Counted from the stretch's first letter, positions 1 to 10,366 are shown. The stretch is DNA of 64,000 nucleotides from Tritrichomonas musculus (GCA_039105265.1 JAPFFF010000013.1:558001-622000), one strand, 5' to 3'. Made by a program: numbers and translations. Notes: generated by a model from the letters alone, not told the origin.

Positions 1-122
1 CCAACATAATCTAAATCATCTTTGACGCATTGTACAATATATGTTTTACCAAATGCACCTTTTCCGAGATATTCGTCGAGCTTAAAGTCTTTTGTATCGA
101 AAAAAACGCCGTCGAAATTCAT
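1..122 (-). CDS. N-terminus of a protein kinase, cut by the window edge
   Basis: Only the first 40 codons lie in the window. The start codon is the ATG read on the minus strand at 120-122. The peptide opens with MNFDGVFFDT and reaches a clear kinase glycine-rich loop (LGKGAFGKTY, about residues 19-28), so the ATP-binding N-lobe begins almost at once. A short lead followed by this loop is common in trichomonad kinases, including those that carry Sel1 repeats, but the catalytic residues and any C-terminal domains are outside the window. The exact kinase group cannot be told. A relic with a similar N-lobe sits near 55.5 kb. Confidence 0.8.
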   Translation of the reverse strand, partial: MNFDGVFFDTKDFKLDEYLGKGAFGKTYIVQCVKDDLDYV

Positions 123-1112
123 TTGAAGAATCAAATGTAAAGATTTTGAACTTTTTCTGTGGATCATCAAAAAAAACGAAACTTTTTCAATTATTTCATT
201 TCAATTTTGAAAAAATAGAAGGATTATTTTATTCTAATAAAGTTGATTATTTTATATTATATTAGGTGTTGAATCAAAATATGAAGAAATGGTATTATCT
301 AAAAAAAATTCAAAAGATTAACGTACAGATGAAAAGAAAATTCAATTGAATATTTGAATTAACGTACATTGGGAAAAAATAACGGATGTTACAAAAATTT
401 TAAAACGGATATTGAAATTTTTTTAACGGACATATCACTTTTAAGAATATTATAATATTTATGATTTCCACTTATATTTTGGAAAGAAAAATCAATCTAA
501 ACACAATATTTAAATACTGTAAAATATCGATTTAATTTTTGAATTATTTATCAAAAAATTCTGATAAATAATTTAGTTTGTAATTTTTATAAATTGGGTT
601 ATTCATATATAATTGCTTAAAATAAATATTTTTTGATATTAAAATATAAGTTTGTTAATTAAGAAATATTTTATTTGAAAAAAAATTTTGAATTGGTAAT
701 GAACAATTCTATTTCAATGCTTTTTTATTAAGTGAATTGTTGATTTAATAATTTCATAAGTAAAAATAAAATTTAATATTTATAGATTAAAATTTTCCAA
801 ACATTCAATTTTTTGAATTAAAGAAAGAAAATAAAAATGATAATATCTATAAAAGAAAAGTATAAATTATGATTTTTAATAGTAATATTAATATTTTTAC
901 ATTTGTTAATGGTATTATTTTTTAGTGAACCTTTATTTTGAATGATTTGATAAAAATGTTGAGATTAAATTTTATACAAAAAATCTTTTAAGGGACTAAT
1001 TCATAAACACCATTTTATTGAATAATTATTATATTGTCTTCTTAAAACAATCTCAATCTTTACTTCGTAAAAGAATTACGTTTTATAGCTTCTTTAAATT
1101 CTTAAAGTGTAA
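123..1112. other. AT-rich intergenic stretch, nothing recognised
   Basis: About 1 kb of A/T-rich sequence between the divergent kinase start and tRNA-Glu. I see no open frame with recognisable content, no long repeat and no inverted repeat beyond what this composition gives. Confidence 0.6.
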
Positions 1113-1184
1113 TCCGACATCGTTCAGCGGTTAGGATACGTGGTTTTCATCCACGGGATCGGGGTTCGACTCCCCGTGTCGGAA
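1113..1184 (+). tRNA. tRNA-Glu (anticodon TTC)
   Basis: A complete cloverleaf of 72 nt. The acceptor arms 1113-1119 (TCCGACA) and 1177-1183 (TGTCGGA) pair over seven bases, with discriminator A at 1184. The anticodon stem CGTGG/CCACG encloses the seven-base loop TTTTCAT, giving anticodon TTC. The T arm carries GGTTCGACTCC, matching the internal B box. No intron and no CCA are encoded, and a T-run follows directly downstream, as expected for an RNA polymerase III terminator. The BTB gene begins about 350 nt further on, in the same direction. Confidence 0.97.
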
Positions 1185-1537
1185 AGATTTTTTTTAAATG
1201 TATGTTTGAAAAAATAACAAAATAAAGAGTTGTTTTCAATTATTTTTCTTGAAGAATATTCATCAACTAATCTAATAAATAGATAGCAAATCTTATTTTT
1301 AACTTTTCGAAAAATCAAATTTGCCATATTTTTGAGAAACCGTTTATTTTTTATTCTAAATTTCAAATTCTATATTTTCTCATTTCTTTTATTCATGAGG
1401 AGTTCTAACTTTCATAATGTTAGTCAGCAGTCCCTAAATGATTCATCTGAAGATGATGAAGATGATCTAGTCATATTCCAATTAAAGTATATTATTCACA
1501 ATTATCCAAATATTCGAAGTTTATTCGAGACAAATAT

Positions 1538-3838
1538 ATGTTTTCCGACATTGGAAATGTCCTCCCTGATGAAATTCACAGAATGCAAAATCAGTATAAT
1601 ATTATTTCAGATAATATTGATCTTTTCTTCCAACTTCTACAAGATAACTTCAACCTCAGCGAAAACCAATCTTTATCATATATTCAATACCTTGATCTTC
1701 TCAAGATCTCAGAATATTTGCAAGTTAAAAAGTTAACAAAGAAGCTAATAAAGTACTCAAAAATTCACAATTTTGATATCAGCTTTATCATTGAAATAAT
1801 TCAATACGAAAACGCAAAAGCAAGTGATTCTAATAATAACAGGTATGAAGGTGAAATTAAGGTTAATATTGAAATGGAAGATGTCTTGGTTACAAAAATC
1901 GATCAATGCTTTCAAAACGACAAATTCAAAGAGCTCCCAATTCCATTCATCTATCGTATCATTGAAAAAAGTTCAAAGAATGAAATGTCAACTGACAAAT
2001 TGTACGACTTCATAAAAGAATCAGTCAGCAGATTCTACTTACTGTTTTCGTTCGTCAGCCTGGAAAAACTCTCCGATGACAGACTTGACGACCTGTTCAG
2101 CATTTACGAGAGCTCGAAGAAAGAGTACTTCACATCGCTGCCGTGCAATTTGGAGTTCATTAAAAAATTGAGAGAAAGTGAAAAGAGACTCAACGAGCAG
2201 AAGAAGCAAGTGGTGGAAGAAAGGAATGGATTGCAGGAGAAGCTGGATAAATGTGAAAAGGAGAATGAGCAATTGAAAAGTGACAGTGTAAAATTCAGAG
2301 AAAATGAAAGTAAACTTCAGAAAAAGTTGTGTGATTCTGAGCAAGAAAAAAATCAGTTGCAGACGAAATTGGCTGATGTCGAGAAAATGAAAAATCAGAT
2401 GATAAGTAATAACGACCAATTAAAAACAGAAAAAGATCTGCTTCAGAAAAAGTTGTGTGATTCTGAACAAGAAAAAAATCAGTTGCAGACGAAATTGGCT
2501 GATGTCGAGAAAATGAAAAATCAGATGATAAGTAATAACGACCAATTAAAAACAGAAAAAGATCTGCTTCAGAAAAAGTTGAGCAATTCTGAGCAAGAGA
2601 AAATTGTGTTGAAAAATAAAATTGAAGAGATTGAGAAATGCCCAATAGAAGGAGCGATCTCTGCTAAAGTGACAAATGGCTGCCTGATAGATGCAGAAAT
2701 CAGACTGGTAGGGAATCAATTGATGCTCGACACATCACGCAGCAAGTACATTGTGAGCACGAGCAATGAGAAAGAGATTGGTGCTGGAGCTTACGAAGGA
2801 GGAGAAGTGATAAAATCATTCAACGAAACAACGAAATCGTTCAGCAGACAGCCTGGCACGTACTACGTAAGAGCGCTCGTTGTTAGCATGCGTGGCAGCA
2901 CGAGAGAGATTGTGAGTAATCCAGTGAAAGTGTTGGTCATGACGTTTGGCTATGAAGGAAGGTCCAGAGAAATCGTGCTAGAGAAAGGAAAATACAAGTT
3001 AGAAGTGTGGGGCGCGCAGGGCGGAAACTCAGCTGGATGTGGAACTGGCAGATTTGCAAATGTTCCAAGAGGCAAGGGAGGACTTGGCGGTTATTCGGTT
3101 GGACAAATTACGCTGAGCGAGAAAACAAAATTTTTCATTTACGTTGGAGGAGAAGGTAAGAGTGCACAAGCAGGTGATGGAATGGACACCGCAGGATCCT
3201 TCCCTGACGGAGGAGGAACAAAAACTGGCCACTGTGATGATTACACGTCAGTTCCAGGCACTGGAGGAGGATCAACATCAATTCGAGCAAAGTCGGACTC
3301 GCTGTACAGCAGAGTGATCGTCGCTGGCGGAGGAGGCGGAGCTGGAGGTGACGGAGAATGCACAGATCACGGCGGATTTGGCGGTGGAGCATCTGGCGGC
3401 AACAGCTATGCTATTGGTTCACTGCGAGATCGCGGTGCAGGCACGCAGACGGGCAGCACGCCAGGCCCCATTGGGAGTGGTACCACTGAAGGGGTTGCTG
3501 GCACATTTGGCCAGGGTGCAACTGGCCTCTATCGCACTGGGCGTGATTCTGGCGGTGGAGGAGGAGGCGGCTGGTACGGAGGCGGCAGTGGTGGATATGG
3601 CGGGTATACCCACTGTGCCAGTGGAGGTGGAGGATCAGGCTGGATCTTCACCGAAGAGAGTTTTTCCGCGTGGAAGTCAGGCGACAGCCAAAACGCAGGC
3701 AGATTCGAGCTAGACAGCTCGTTCTACTTGTCAGATGCAAGAACAGTGCCAGGCAACGCGTTGTTCCCAGACACGTCAGGCAGCGGCAGCGAGACAGGCC
3801 ATTCAGGCAACGGTTTTGCCAAGATCACAGCCATATGA
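1538..3838 (+). CDS. BTB/BACK-like, coiled-coil and glycine-rich domain protein
   Basis: From the first ATG the product is 766 aa. Residues 1 to about 210 look like the second half of a BTB fold plus a BACK-like helical region (for example the stretch ending PIPFIYRIIEKS). About 210-370 is a coiled coil holding a 42-residue unit repeated twice. A beta-rich segment (about 370-465) follows, then a long glycine-rich domain from GKYKLEVWGAQGG onward, like the glycine-rich domain of ALK/LTK receptors. No signal peptide or membrane segment is seen. The same frame stays open upstream of the ATG back to 1466 and reads BTB-like there (VYYSQLSKYSKF), while a different frame carries an ATG-led acidic N-terminus (from MRSSNFHNVS, about 1397) into the same spot. 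The ancestral gene was probably longer and has a one-base type shift near 1465; the listed start is the first usable ATG. The 3' half is much richer in GC than its surroundings. Confidence 0.82.
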   Translation: MFSDIGNVLPDEIHRMQNQYNIISDNIDLFFQLLQDNFNLSENQSLSYIQYLDLLKISEYLQVKKLTKKLIKYSKIHNFDISFIIEIIQYENAKASDSNNNRYEGEIKVNIEMEDVLVTKIDQCFQNDKFKELPIPFIYRIIEKSSKNEMSTDKLYDFIKESVSRFYLLFSFVSLEKLSDDRLDDLFSIYESSKKEYFTSLPCNLEFIKKLRESEKRLNEQKKQVVEERNGLQEKLDKCEKENEQLKSDSVKFRENESKLQKKLCDSEQEKNQLQTKLADVEKMKNQMISNNDQLKTEKDLLQKKLCDSEQEKNQLQTKLADVEKMKNQMISNNDQLKTEKDLLQKKLSNSEQEKIVLKNKIEEIEKCPIEGAISAKVTNGCLIDAEIRLVGNQLMLDTSRSKYIVSTSNEKEIGAGAYEGGEVIKSFNETTKSFSRQPGTYYVRALVVSMRGSTREIVSNPVKVLVMTFGYEGRSREIVLEKGKYKLEVWGAQGGNSAGCGTGRFANVPRGKGGLGGYSVGQITLSEKTKFFIYVGGEGKSAQAGDGMDTAGSFPDGGGTKTGHCDDYTSVPGTGGGSTSIRAKSDSLYSRVIVAGGGGGAGGDGECTDHGGFGGGASGGNSYAIGSLRDRGAGTQTGSTPGPIGSGTTEGVAGTFGQGATGLYRTGRDSGGGGGGGWYGGGSGGYGGYTHCASGGGGSGWIFTEESFSAWKSGDSQNAGRFELDSSFYLSDARTVPGNALFPDTSGSGSETGHSGNGFAKITAI
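2315..2566 (+). repeat. 126-bp direct tandem duplication inside the coiled coil
   Basis: Two nearly identical 126-bp copies start at 2315 and 2441. A third, partial copy starts at 2567. The period is exactly 42 codons, so the heptad register of the coiled coil is kept. The near identity indicates a recent in-frame duplication or gene conversion. Confidence 0.95.
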
Positions 3839-4064
3839 ATGCCCAGTTAGTGGCGCATCGCAAAGCCCCGCATCATGCATCTTTTATGCGCGCACATTCC
3901 ACGCCTATTGACAGCAACGCCAAAGTGAATCGACGCTTTCTCCAATTCGCAATCACCTTTTCGCATCCCTCACTCAGAAGCACGAAAATGATTTTATGTC
4001 TTGAATAAAAAATAAAATTTTCAAAACTGTCTGTTTAAAAAAGAACCACTTTTTTAATACAAAA
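3839..4064. other. Convergent intergenic region with a GC-rich first part
   Basis: The 226 bp between two convergent genes. Bases 3839-4008 are far richer in GC than ordinary spacers here and continue the composition of the glycine-rich coding part. They may be an old extension of that gene turned into 3' UTR. No domain is recognised in any frame. AATAAA-like A/T runs near 4005-4015 could serve 3'-end formation. Confidence 0.45.
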
Positions 4065-6161
4065 CTAAATGAACTCGTCAGCGAAAGGATCGTCCTCGTC
4101 CATGATGTTGTCGAGGTCGTTTTCTACGTTCACTGTCTCAGCCGTGTTTTCAAAGTTATGCACGTCTTCGATCTTTGGCTTCCTCCTCCTGATGAGGAAG
4201 AAGGCTGCAATTGCGGCAGCCACGGCAGCTGTGCCTCCAACTGAGCCGGCGATGATTCCAATTGTTTTCGCTTTGTCCTTCTGGCTGCCGCCGGCTCCGA
4301 CTGGCGGCTCAGAGTGTGAGAACTTTTCTGAGCTGCTGAATTTGTGAGATTCAGTGAATTTATCTGACCGTGTGAAGTGATCTGAAGGTGTAAACAGGTC
4401 TGATTTGGTGAATTCATCTGACCGTGTGAAGTGATCTGAAGGTGTAAACAGGCCTGATTTGGTGAATTTATCTGATTCAGTGAACTGACATGATTTGGTG
4501 AATGTATTTGACCTTGTAAATTGACCTGAACTGGTGAATTTGCTCGTTCTTTTGAGTGGGTTTGTCTCAGTGAATTTTAATGAGGCAGAAAACTTGCTGC
4601 TCTTTGTAAAATCAGCTGTCCTTGAAAATGCAGATGTTTCTGTAAATTGTGATGTGGCTGAAAATTTTCCACTTTTTGAGAAAGAAGGTGAATTTGAAAA
4701 GTGGTTTGATTGTGTGAATATAGAGGAGCCAGAAAAGGCTGTCGACTGAGTAAAATCATCAGTCTTTGAAAATTTATTTGATTCAGAAAAAGTGAACGAT
4801 TTTGTAAATTTGTCTGAATTCGAGAAATAATTTGATTTGGAAAATTCAGTTGAGTCGGAAAAGCCACCAGAGTAAGTGAAGGGGAATGATTGTGAAAACG
4901 GGTTGGAACGAGAAAACTTGTTTGTTGGTGTAAATGATGCAGTTTGGATATCGGTGTGAATAAAAGTTGTGTAGGTGGGAACACCATCTGGGAATCCAAT
5001 CGTATTGTTACATGTATCGCCATCAAAGCAGTTACCAGCATTACAGCCATGGGCATTTTCATTTGGAATATGGGTTCCTCGACAGAGGTCTCCATTTGTA
5101 AAATGCGGATATATAGTCAAATATTTTGTATCATATGATACTGTGGAGCAGCCAGTAATGCTGATATAAGACTCAACTTGTTGAGAAGTAATAATGCAAT
5201 TTTGTAATTCAATTGTTATGCCGCAATTTTGTTGATCACGATGTACAATATTGTTTGATTCACCTTTTGATAGTAATACACTGTCTTGGACTGTTATAGT
5301 TTGCACGCAGGTGGATGAAATTCGAATTACGTTGTTGTTGGCGAAAAAATTGACCATTTTGATCGTCTTTGAAGTAAATTTATCGCACTCTCCTTGATAT
5401 CCTGAAAAGAAAAAGCAACTTTCATCACAGTTCATAACAGTGATCATTGCAAAAGACATGCATCGAGGAGCATCAAATTGATATCCGCCAAATGGGACAC
5501 CTGTCATATTATTGCATCGGTAATATTGATTCCCTGAGTTGCAAAAAGAATTGAATATACTTTGTTGAGTGGAACTTTTTTTTGAATCAACAATAGTATT
5601 GTAAATATTTATAAAAAAATCGTCAGGTTCGCAATGGCAATTTAAAAATGCAGATTTAGATTGGCATTCTGATTGGAAACTGCATGTGTGAGACATACTA
5701 ATGCATCGTGTCATTTCAAGTCTAATAACGCCCTGATTAGATTTGCACGAATTAAAGATATTATCAGTCATATATAAAGATACATATTTTCCATTTATTT
5801 GTATTGTAGAGTATTCGATTCCATCTGATGCACTTATTTTTATAAAAGAGCATCCCATTATTGTAATTGACCTATTATATTGGATATTCAATAAAACATC
5901 TTTGAATCCTTCTTTATAGCTTTTTGAATCAAAAACTTCATCGTAAAAAGTTTTTTGATCATTATTACTTGTTTTAAGAATAACTCCGCTAAGTCCATGA
6001 GTAAACTGAGAGTTTTTAAGAAATAGGCTTTGTTGATTATAAAAAAGAGTTGGGAAAAACTTGTTGAATTTTGAGTCAATTACAGATAAATGGTTGCAGA
6101 CAAAAATTGAAGAATGTGAAAGAAGGGCAGGGGAAATAAAAGCCAGTATTGTTAAATTCAT
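4065..6161 (-). CDS. Type I surface protein with hexapeptide Ser/Thr-Phe stalk
   Basis: The protein has 698 aa from the second ATG (MNLTILAF), which starts a plausible signal peptide of about 22 residues; a first ATG at 6188 would add nine residues. About residues 23-370 form a cysteine-rich ectodomain with short beta-strand-like repeats, resembling parallel beta-helix or Pmp-like trichomonad surface proteins. About residues 385-610 are a hexapeptide repeat of the type F(S/T)xSxx. One hydrophobic helix (about 633-657) follows, then RRRK as stop-transfer signal and a 41-residue acidic tail with DPF near the end. The layout predicts a plasma membrane protein with an extracellular head on a Ser/Thr-rich, probably glycosylated stalk. 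Function is unknown; adhesion is an inference. It converges on the BTB gene downstream. Confidence 0.85.
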   Translation of the reverse strand: MNLTILAFISPALLSHSSIFVCNHLSVIDSKFNKFFPTLFYNQQSLFLKNSQFTHGLSGVILKTSNNDQKTFYDEVFDSKSYKEGFKDVLLNIQYNRSITIMGCSFIKISASDGIEYSTIQINGKYVSLYMTDNIFNSCKSNQGVIRLEMTRCISMSHTCSFQSECQSKSAFLNCHCEPDDFFINIYNTIVDSKKSSTQQSIFNSFCNSGNQYYRCNNMTGVPFGGYQFDAPRCMSFAMITVMNCDESCFFFSGYQGECDKFTSKTIKMVNFFANNNVIRISSTCVQTITVQDSVLLSKGESNNIVHRDQQNCGITIELQNCIITSQQVESYISITGCSTVSYDTKYLTIYPHFTNGDLCRGTHIPNENAHGCNAGNCFDGDTCNNTIGFPDGVPTYTTFIHTDIQTASFTPTNKFSRSNPFSQSFPFTYSGGFSDSTEFSKSNYFSNSDKFTKSFTFSESNKFSKTDDFTQSTAFSGSSIFTQSNHFSNSPSFSKSGKFSATSQFTETSAFSRTADFTKSSKFSASLKFTETNPLKRTSKFTSSGQFTRSNTFTKSCQFTESDKFTKSGLFTPSDHFTRSDEFTKSDLFTPSDHFTRSDKFTESHKFSSSEKFSHSEPPVGAGGSQKDKAKTIGIIAGSVGGTAAVAAAIAAFFLIRRRKPKIEDVHNFENTAETVNVENDLDNIMDEDDPFADEFI
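4310..4935 (-). repeat. 18-bp coding minisatellite of the hexapeptide stalk
   Basis: The stalk is encoded by about 35 units of 18 bp (one per six residues) whose Phe and Ser/Thr codons are kept while other positions drift. A younger 54-bp block (three units) is duplicated; its copies contain TGTGAAGTGATCTGAAGG at 4371 and 4425. Copy number is likely variable between strains. Confidence 0.85.
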
Positions 6162-6188
6162 TGGAGTAAATAAAACTGTTAAATTCAA

Positions 6189-6697
6189 TATCTGCTTTTT
6201 TTTTTTTAATTTTTGGATTTGTCAGAATAGATTGAAAAAAAATAAATTATTTTATCTTTAAAAATTGTTCCTTATTAAATATTTACTTTAATTATTTATG
6301 TTATTAAATTCTATATATATTATATTTATAAATAATTAAACGATTATTTAGAAAATATTAAGATATATATATATATATTTTTTAAAAAAATTGAAAGAAA
6401 ATGGTTCCATATAGAAAAAAAAAAAACGATATTTTTAAACTACAATTCAAAAGTCATCTCATCTTCAACCTAAAATTGGCCTTATAGGCAGTTTTTTTAC
6501 AACAGATTAATTCAATTACCATCACTTGAAAAACCTCATACTCCTCTCATTTAATTAAATGGGATTATCAAAATATTGAAAATACTCTTAATATTATAAT
6601 GATTTTTTTAGCTGAAAAATTCAATGAGTTTTTTAGGTTAATTGAGAGAACTTTGAAAAAGAATAGAAAAATTATAAAATTGGATATATATTATTAA
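6189..6697. other. AT-rich spacer with a weak copy of a dispersed repeat
   Basis: No gene is seen. The stretch around 6508-6550 contains ACCATCACTTGAAAAAC, and its surroundings resemble the complement of 12060-12110, so part of this spacer belongs to a dispersed repeat family also present at 12 kb. A short TA tract lies near 6364-6380. Confidence 0.4.
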
Positions 6698-6916
6698 TTA
6701 ATTAATTTTTGCAAATATCTTACCGTTTTTATCAATTTTTGAAAATTGAATAATGCTTGACGGTTGCATAAAATTAATCGGCTTTTTTTCATTTTTTATA
6801 TCTTGAATAATTATTTCAAAGCCGGATTGTAATGCCATGAGTTTCATTGTTTGATATGCATCTAGAGGTGATTTGAATAGAAGATTTTTTAAGTTTTCTT
6901 CGGAGAAAAACTCCAT
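6698..6916 (-). pseudogene. Short ORF, possible N-terminal scrap of a MULE-type transposase
   Basis: 72 codons from MEFFSEEN to a stop, with an in-frame ATG seven codons upstream as an alternative. The segment with SPLDAYQTMK and LMALQSGFEI has the spacing seen at the start of FAR1-like/MULE proteins of trichomonads (an aromatic-rich 'A...A...GF' pattern), but no transposase catalytic part follows on this strand. It is best read as a leftover fragment; the family call is weak. Confidence 0.25.
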
Positions 6917-7149
6917 TCCTTGTTTTTTTATAAACAATTATTACTAGAGTAAAGTATTCAAATTTTGATCGTTGATTGAGAAATATTATTTTATATAATC
7001 TATTAGAAATAATGTATTTTTTCGTTTGTTAAATAAGCTATTAATATTTTATTTTATTTTATTTTATGCATTACATATTATTCCTATTTTAATGTAACTG
7101 ATTTCAAATAAGATATAAAAAGAACTCAAAATGCAGGCTCTTTTTTCTC

Positions 7150-7598
7150 CCAATTCTTGAGATCGATAATTGATTTACTTTTTGATATCGATAAATAAAT
7201 ATGCACTGATACTCGAGAACCATTTCAGAGATCGAGAATTTTTTCTTCAACTTTTGATTTTAGAAATTTCAATTAAACTTTTTGAAAATACATATGATCG
7301 TATTTTATAATCTCAAATAATTCTTTAAAAAGAATGTATTTTTTGATTTTAATCTTAAAATAAGCATCAATATATTATATTATTTGTTTTTAAATATTTT
7401 ATAATCTGGAATACCAATCATAAATAAATATAGATATGTTTGAAATCTTTAGATCTCTGTAAATGATATTAAGTTTACTGTTATTTTCATATCACATTTC
7501 ATGCCTGATATCATGATAATCTAGGTATCAGATTTTTAAACTGATAATCGAGTATTAGATGTAAAGTGACGATTTTGATACCGATTCTCAAAATAATA
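7150..7598 (-). repeat. Dispersed non-coding repeat, copy A
   Basis: The reverse complement of this segment aligns over its whole length with 41883-42338. Shared blocks include TTATTTTGAGAATCG at one end, AAATGTGATATGAAAATAA in the middle and TATCGATATCAAAAAGT near the other end. It holds no ORF and is rich in ATCGAT, GATATC and GATCTC words, which give it local palindromic structure. It may be a non-autonomous element, but I found no certain terminal inverted repeats or target duplications. Confidence 0.85.
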
Positions 7599-7721
7599 AG
7601 CATATAGAAAGGCTATACAAAATCGACTGATAATATTTTTTTTTCTTTAATTTATATGAAACAGAATTTGATAGAGGCATTGGATTATAATCTTTTTTGA
7701 ATTTTAATATATAATAATTAT

Positions 7722-7803
7722 AATAATAATAATAATAATAATAATAAAACAATCAAAAACGATAAAAGGTTAATTCAATGATATATATATATATATATAT
7801 ATA
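7722..7803. repeat. (AAT)n and (AT)n microsatellites
   Basis: An (ATA/AAT) tract at about 7722-7747 and a pure (TA) tract at about 7780-7803, separated by unique sequence. Confidence 0.9.
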
Positions 7804-7849
7804 AAACTTAATTTTAAATGAATCGGTGAGCTATAAACACTCCAACAAG

Positions 7850-9757
7850 AGGCTATGATTCATCATTTGATATTATTCATCATTTGATATTATTTATATA
7901 TAATGGATGACATGTATTAGTTAAAAGACTTGTTCAGATGGTCTTTGAGAGAGAAAGATCGATATTTTTTTCTGATAGCATCTCGTGAGTGTGTTTGCTG
8001 AATTAATATTATGAAATTATTGAAGGGGTAAATTGTTTCAATTGCAGATGCGGTAACATAGATGAACTATGATAGAGACAAAAGATATGATCATATCTTG
8101 TTAAAAGCGATTGAATATTTATTGAGAATCGTGAACAACAAGAAATACAACATTAACAGATACCTCAAAAATACAATATCGAGTAAAAACGTAGACCGAT
8201 GAAGAAAGATGAATTTTTTGAGGAATTCGATAGAAATAAATAAAATGTGTATGAAGAAACAGATAAGAGTGATCCTAGACTAATATTTGTTAAATTGATA
8301 CACTGAAAAGATAAGAAAGTGATTTGTGAATTGCGAAAATCAGAAGAAGCTTAACGTGCAGCCTTTGAAATAAATAAGTTATAGTTTTAAAAATCGAAAA
8401 ACAAAAAGAGAAAGCAAATAGTTAAAAAAGTCATTGGAAGTTTAGAGCTATATGAATATAAAAGGACTATCAATTTCAAGACACTTAATAATGATTGACG
8501 ATGATTGCTATTTCTGATAATAAAAGAGTTTATTGAAGAAACAATTGCGAAGTTATCTTAATAGATTTGTTTAAATTTCAATTAAGGGTCTGTAAACGAT
8601 ATATCACGAAATAGCTGAAACCAGAGCTATTCAATAAGCTTATGAATAACTTTATGATCTTGGCAACAAAGTTACAGAGTGTTTTATGAGCAAAGGGGAG
8701 AATTTTGTTTTTGATATTAAGCAAATATTTACAATTGTGGTCATTGTTCACAGCACTTAAATTTTGGTTGTATGAAAAGTATTAAGAAAATACCTATAGA
8801 GGTGGTTGTTTCTTTCAATATTTGATTAAAGAGATATTTCCGAAGAGAGTTGTTGAGTATTTCAAGAGGTTACAAAAATTTTATTTGTTTTGGGATTGCA
8901 AAAGCAAGTACTTGCTTTCCTTGTGCATTTTTTGATGTAATCTGGATGTTAAGATAAAGATATGTTTGAAGATTTAGAATAGATATCTATCTCTGTGTTC
9001 GATATACGAAATATTTATGTAATTCGGTATACATATCAAGTTAACGTACTTTACCATTGAATCTACTGGTTAAAATAAAAAGGAATCAGTAAGGTCTAAT
9101 ACTGATGGAAAATGCAAGCATTACATCATCGAAGAGACTGAAATAAAATGAGTTCATCAGTTTAAATATAATAAAGAAGCTTTACTTCAATACAAAAGAG
9201 ACAAAATTCAGCAATGATTGCATTAAACATTTAATTTTCAAGATGATGATAAATTCAATTAAGAATACTTATTTTCATAGCTTGGCTTACAATATTTGAA
9301 TGATTCGCCCAACAGGTATGTGCTAATGATTAATATTTGCTTAAGATTCTCAACTTTGAAATCAAATTATTAAAATTTATTATTATCACTTTTACTCTAG
9401 TGACTTGTTTAAATTTCGAAAAGTTTTTAATAATAATCATTAAAGATTCTTTGAGTTTTTCAAACCCATTTCTCTTCCTGTTTTCAAAAATACATAAAAT
9501 CACTTCTTTACTTTCTGCACTTTCTTATGAGGTAGCTTTTAACGGAACTGCACCATATATCTTCATTAAGCTATACATCTACATCATTTACATGTAGAAA
9601 CCTGCATTCCTTATTTCAAGTTCTATCTCTTATTTTTCTGTCTATTTTTTGGCCTCTCTAATATTAACTATTATTTTTAGTTTCAATTTTTATTTATTTT
9701 CACAAGCTTGTTATTCTCCGATTTTCGAGATCAATAAAATTAATATCATAAAAAAAT

Positions 9758-9791
<34 letters not shown>
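7850..9791. other. Gene-free stretch that looks like decayed coding sequence, ending in a poly-T run
   Basis: Composition between about 7930 and 9310 is less extreme than in neighbouring spacers, and plus-strand frames give short protein-like blocks (for example KPELFNKLMNNFMILATKLQ near 8620) broken by many stops. No family can be named. From 9310 to 9755 the sequence is low in complexity. A run of about 34 T (9758-9791) borders the next element. Confidence 0.35.
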
Positions 9792-9792
<1 letters not shown>

Positions 9793-10366
9793 GGAATACT
9801 TATCGCCCCCGATACTTATTGACCTCGGAAGTTAAGGTCAATATTGACCTTGTATCGTACATCAGAAAAAAAAGTTCGAAACTTTTTTGCACTTTTGCAA
9901 AAAATACCATGAGTTTCAGTTATATTATTAATATTTGATATTATATTCTTTCAAAATCACAAAGGACTCATTTTATTATAAGAGATACAGTCTATATTTA
10001 TTGCTATTCACTCGGATTGCGCATTTTATTTCAATTTAACTAATATTTAATTTAAATTATGATGATAATTTTAGTTTTTCTTGCTAGAAAGTAACAAAAA
10101 GAATGATTAATAAAATATGAAATACTTGTGAATGCTTGTTTATTAGTGAGTGCTTATAATAAAAATCATTTTCAACTTAAACTAAAATAATTCGTTTATA
10201 TTTTTTTTTATCTGGAAAAAATGTGAAAAAAGCATGAGTAGCTACTCATGGTATTTTTTGCAAAAGTGCAAAAAAGTTTCGAACTTTTTTTTCTGATGTA
10301 CGATACAAGGTCAATATTGACCTTAACTTCCGGGGTCAATAAGTATCGGGGGCGATAAGTATTCCC
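9792..10366. mobile_element. 575-bp non-autonomous TIR element (MITE) inside a T-run
   Basis: The ends are 123-bp inverted repeats: left 9792-9914 begins GGGAATACTTATCGCC and right 10244-10366 is its complement. I see a single mismatch (CTCGG versus CCCGG). The 330-bp interior has no ORF. The element sits between two long T-runs, so any target-site duplication is hidden inside poly-T. The inner edge of the right arm forms its own palindrome, CATGAGTAGCTACTCATG (10233-10250). Near-identical arms suggest recent mobility. The family is not resolved. Confidence 0.9.

Noticed and set aside
1124-1366. 80-codon minus-strand frame
   Set aside because: It overlaps the complete tRNA-Glu gene and has no protein-like content.
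6061-6261. 66-codon plus-strand frame over the start of the surface protein
   Set aside because: Antisense to the signal peptide and ectodomain; no independent support.
9337-9597. 86-codon hydrophobic plus-strand frame
   Set aside because: Starts at TTG, is Ile/Leu/Phe/Lys low-complexity typical of A/T-rich spacer, and has no recognisable domain.
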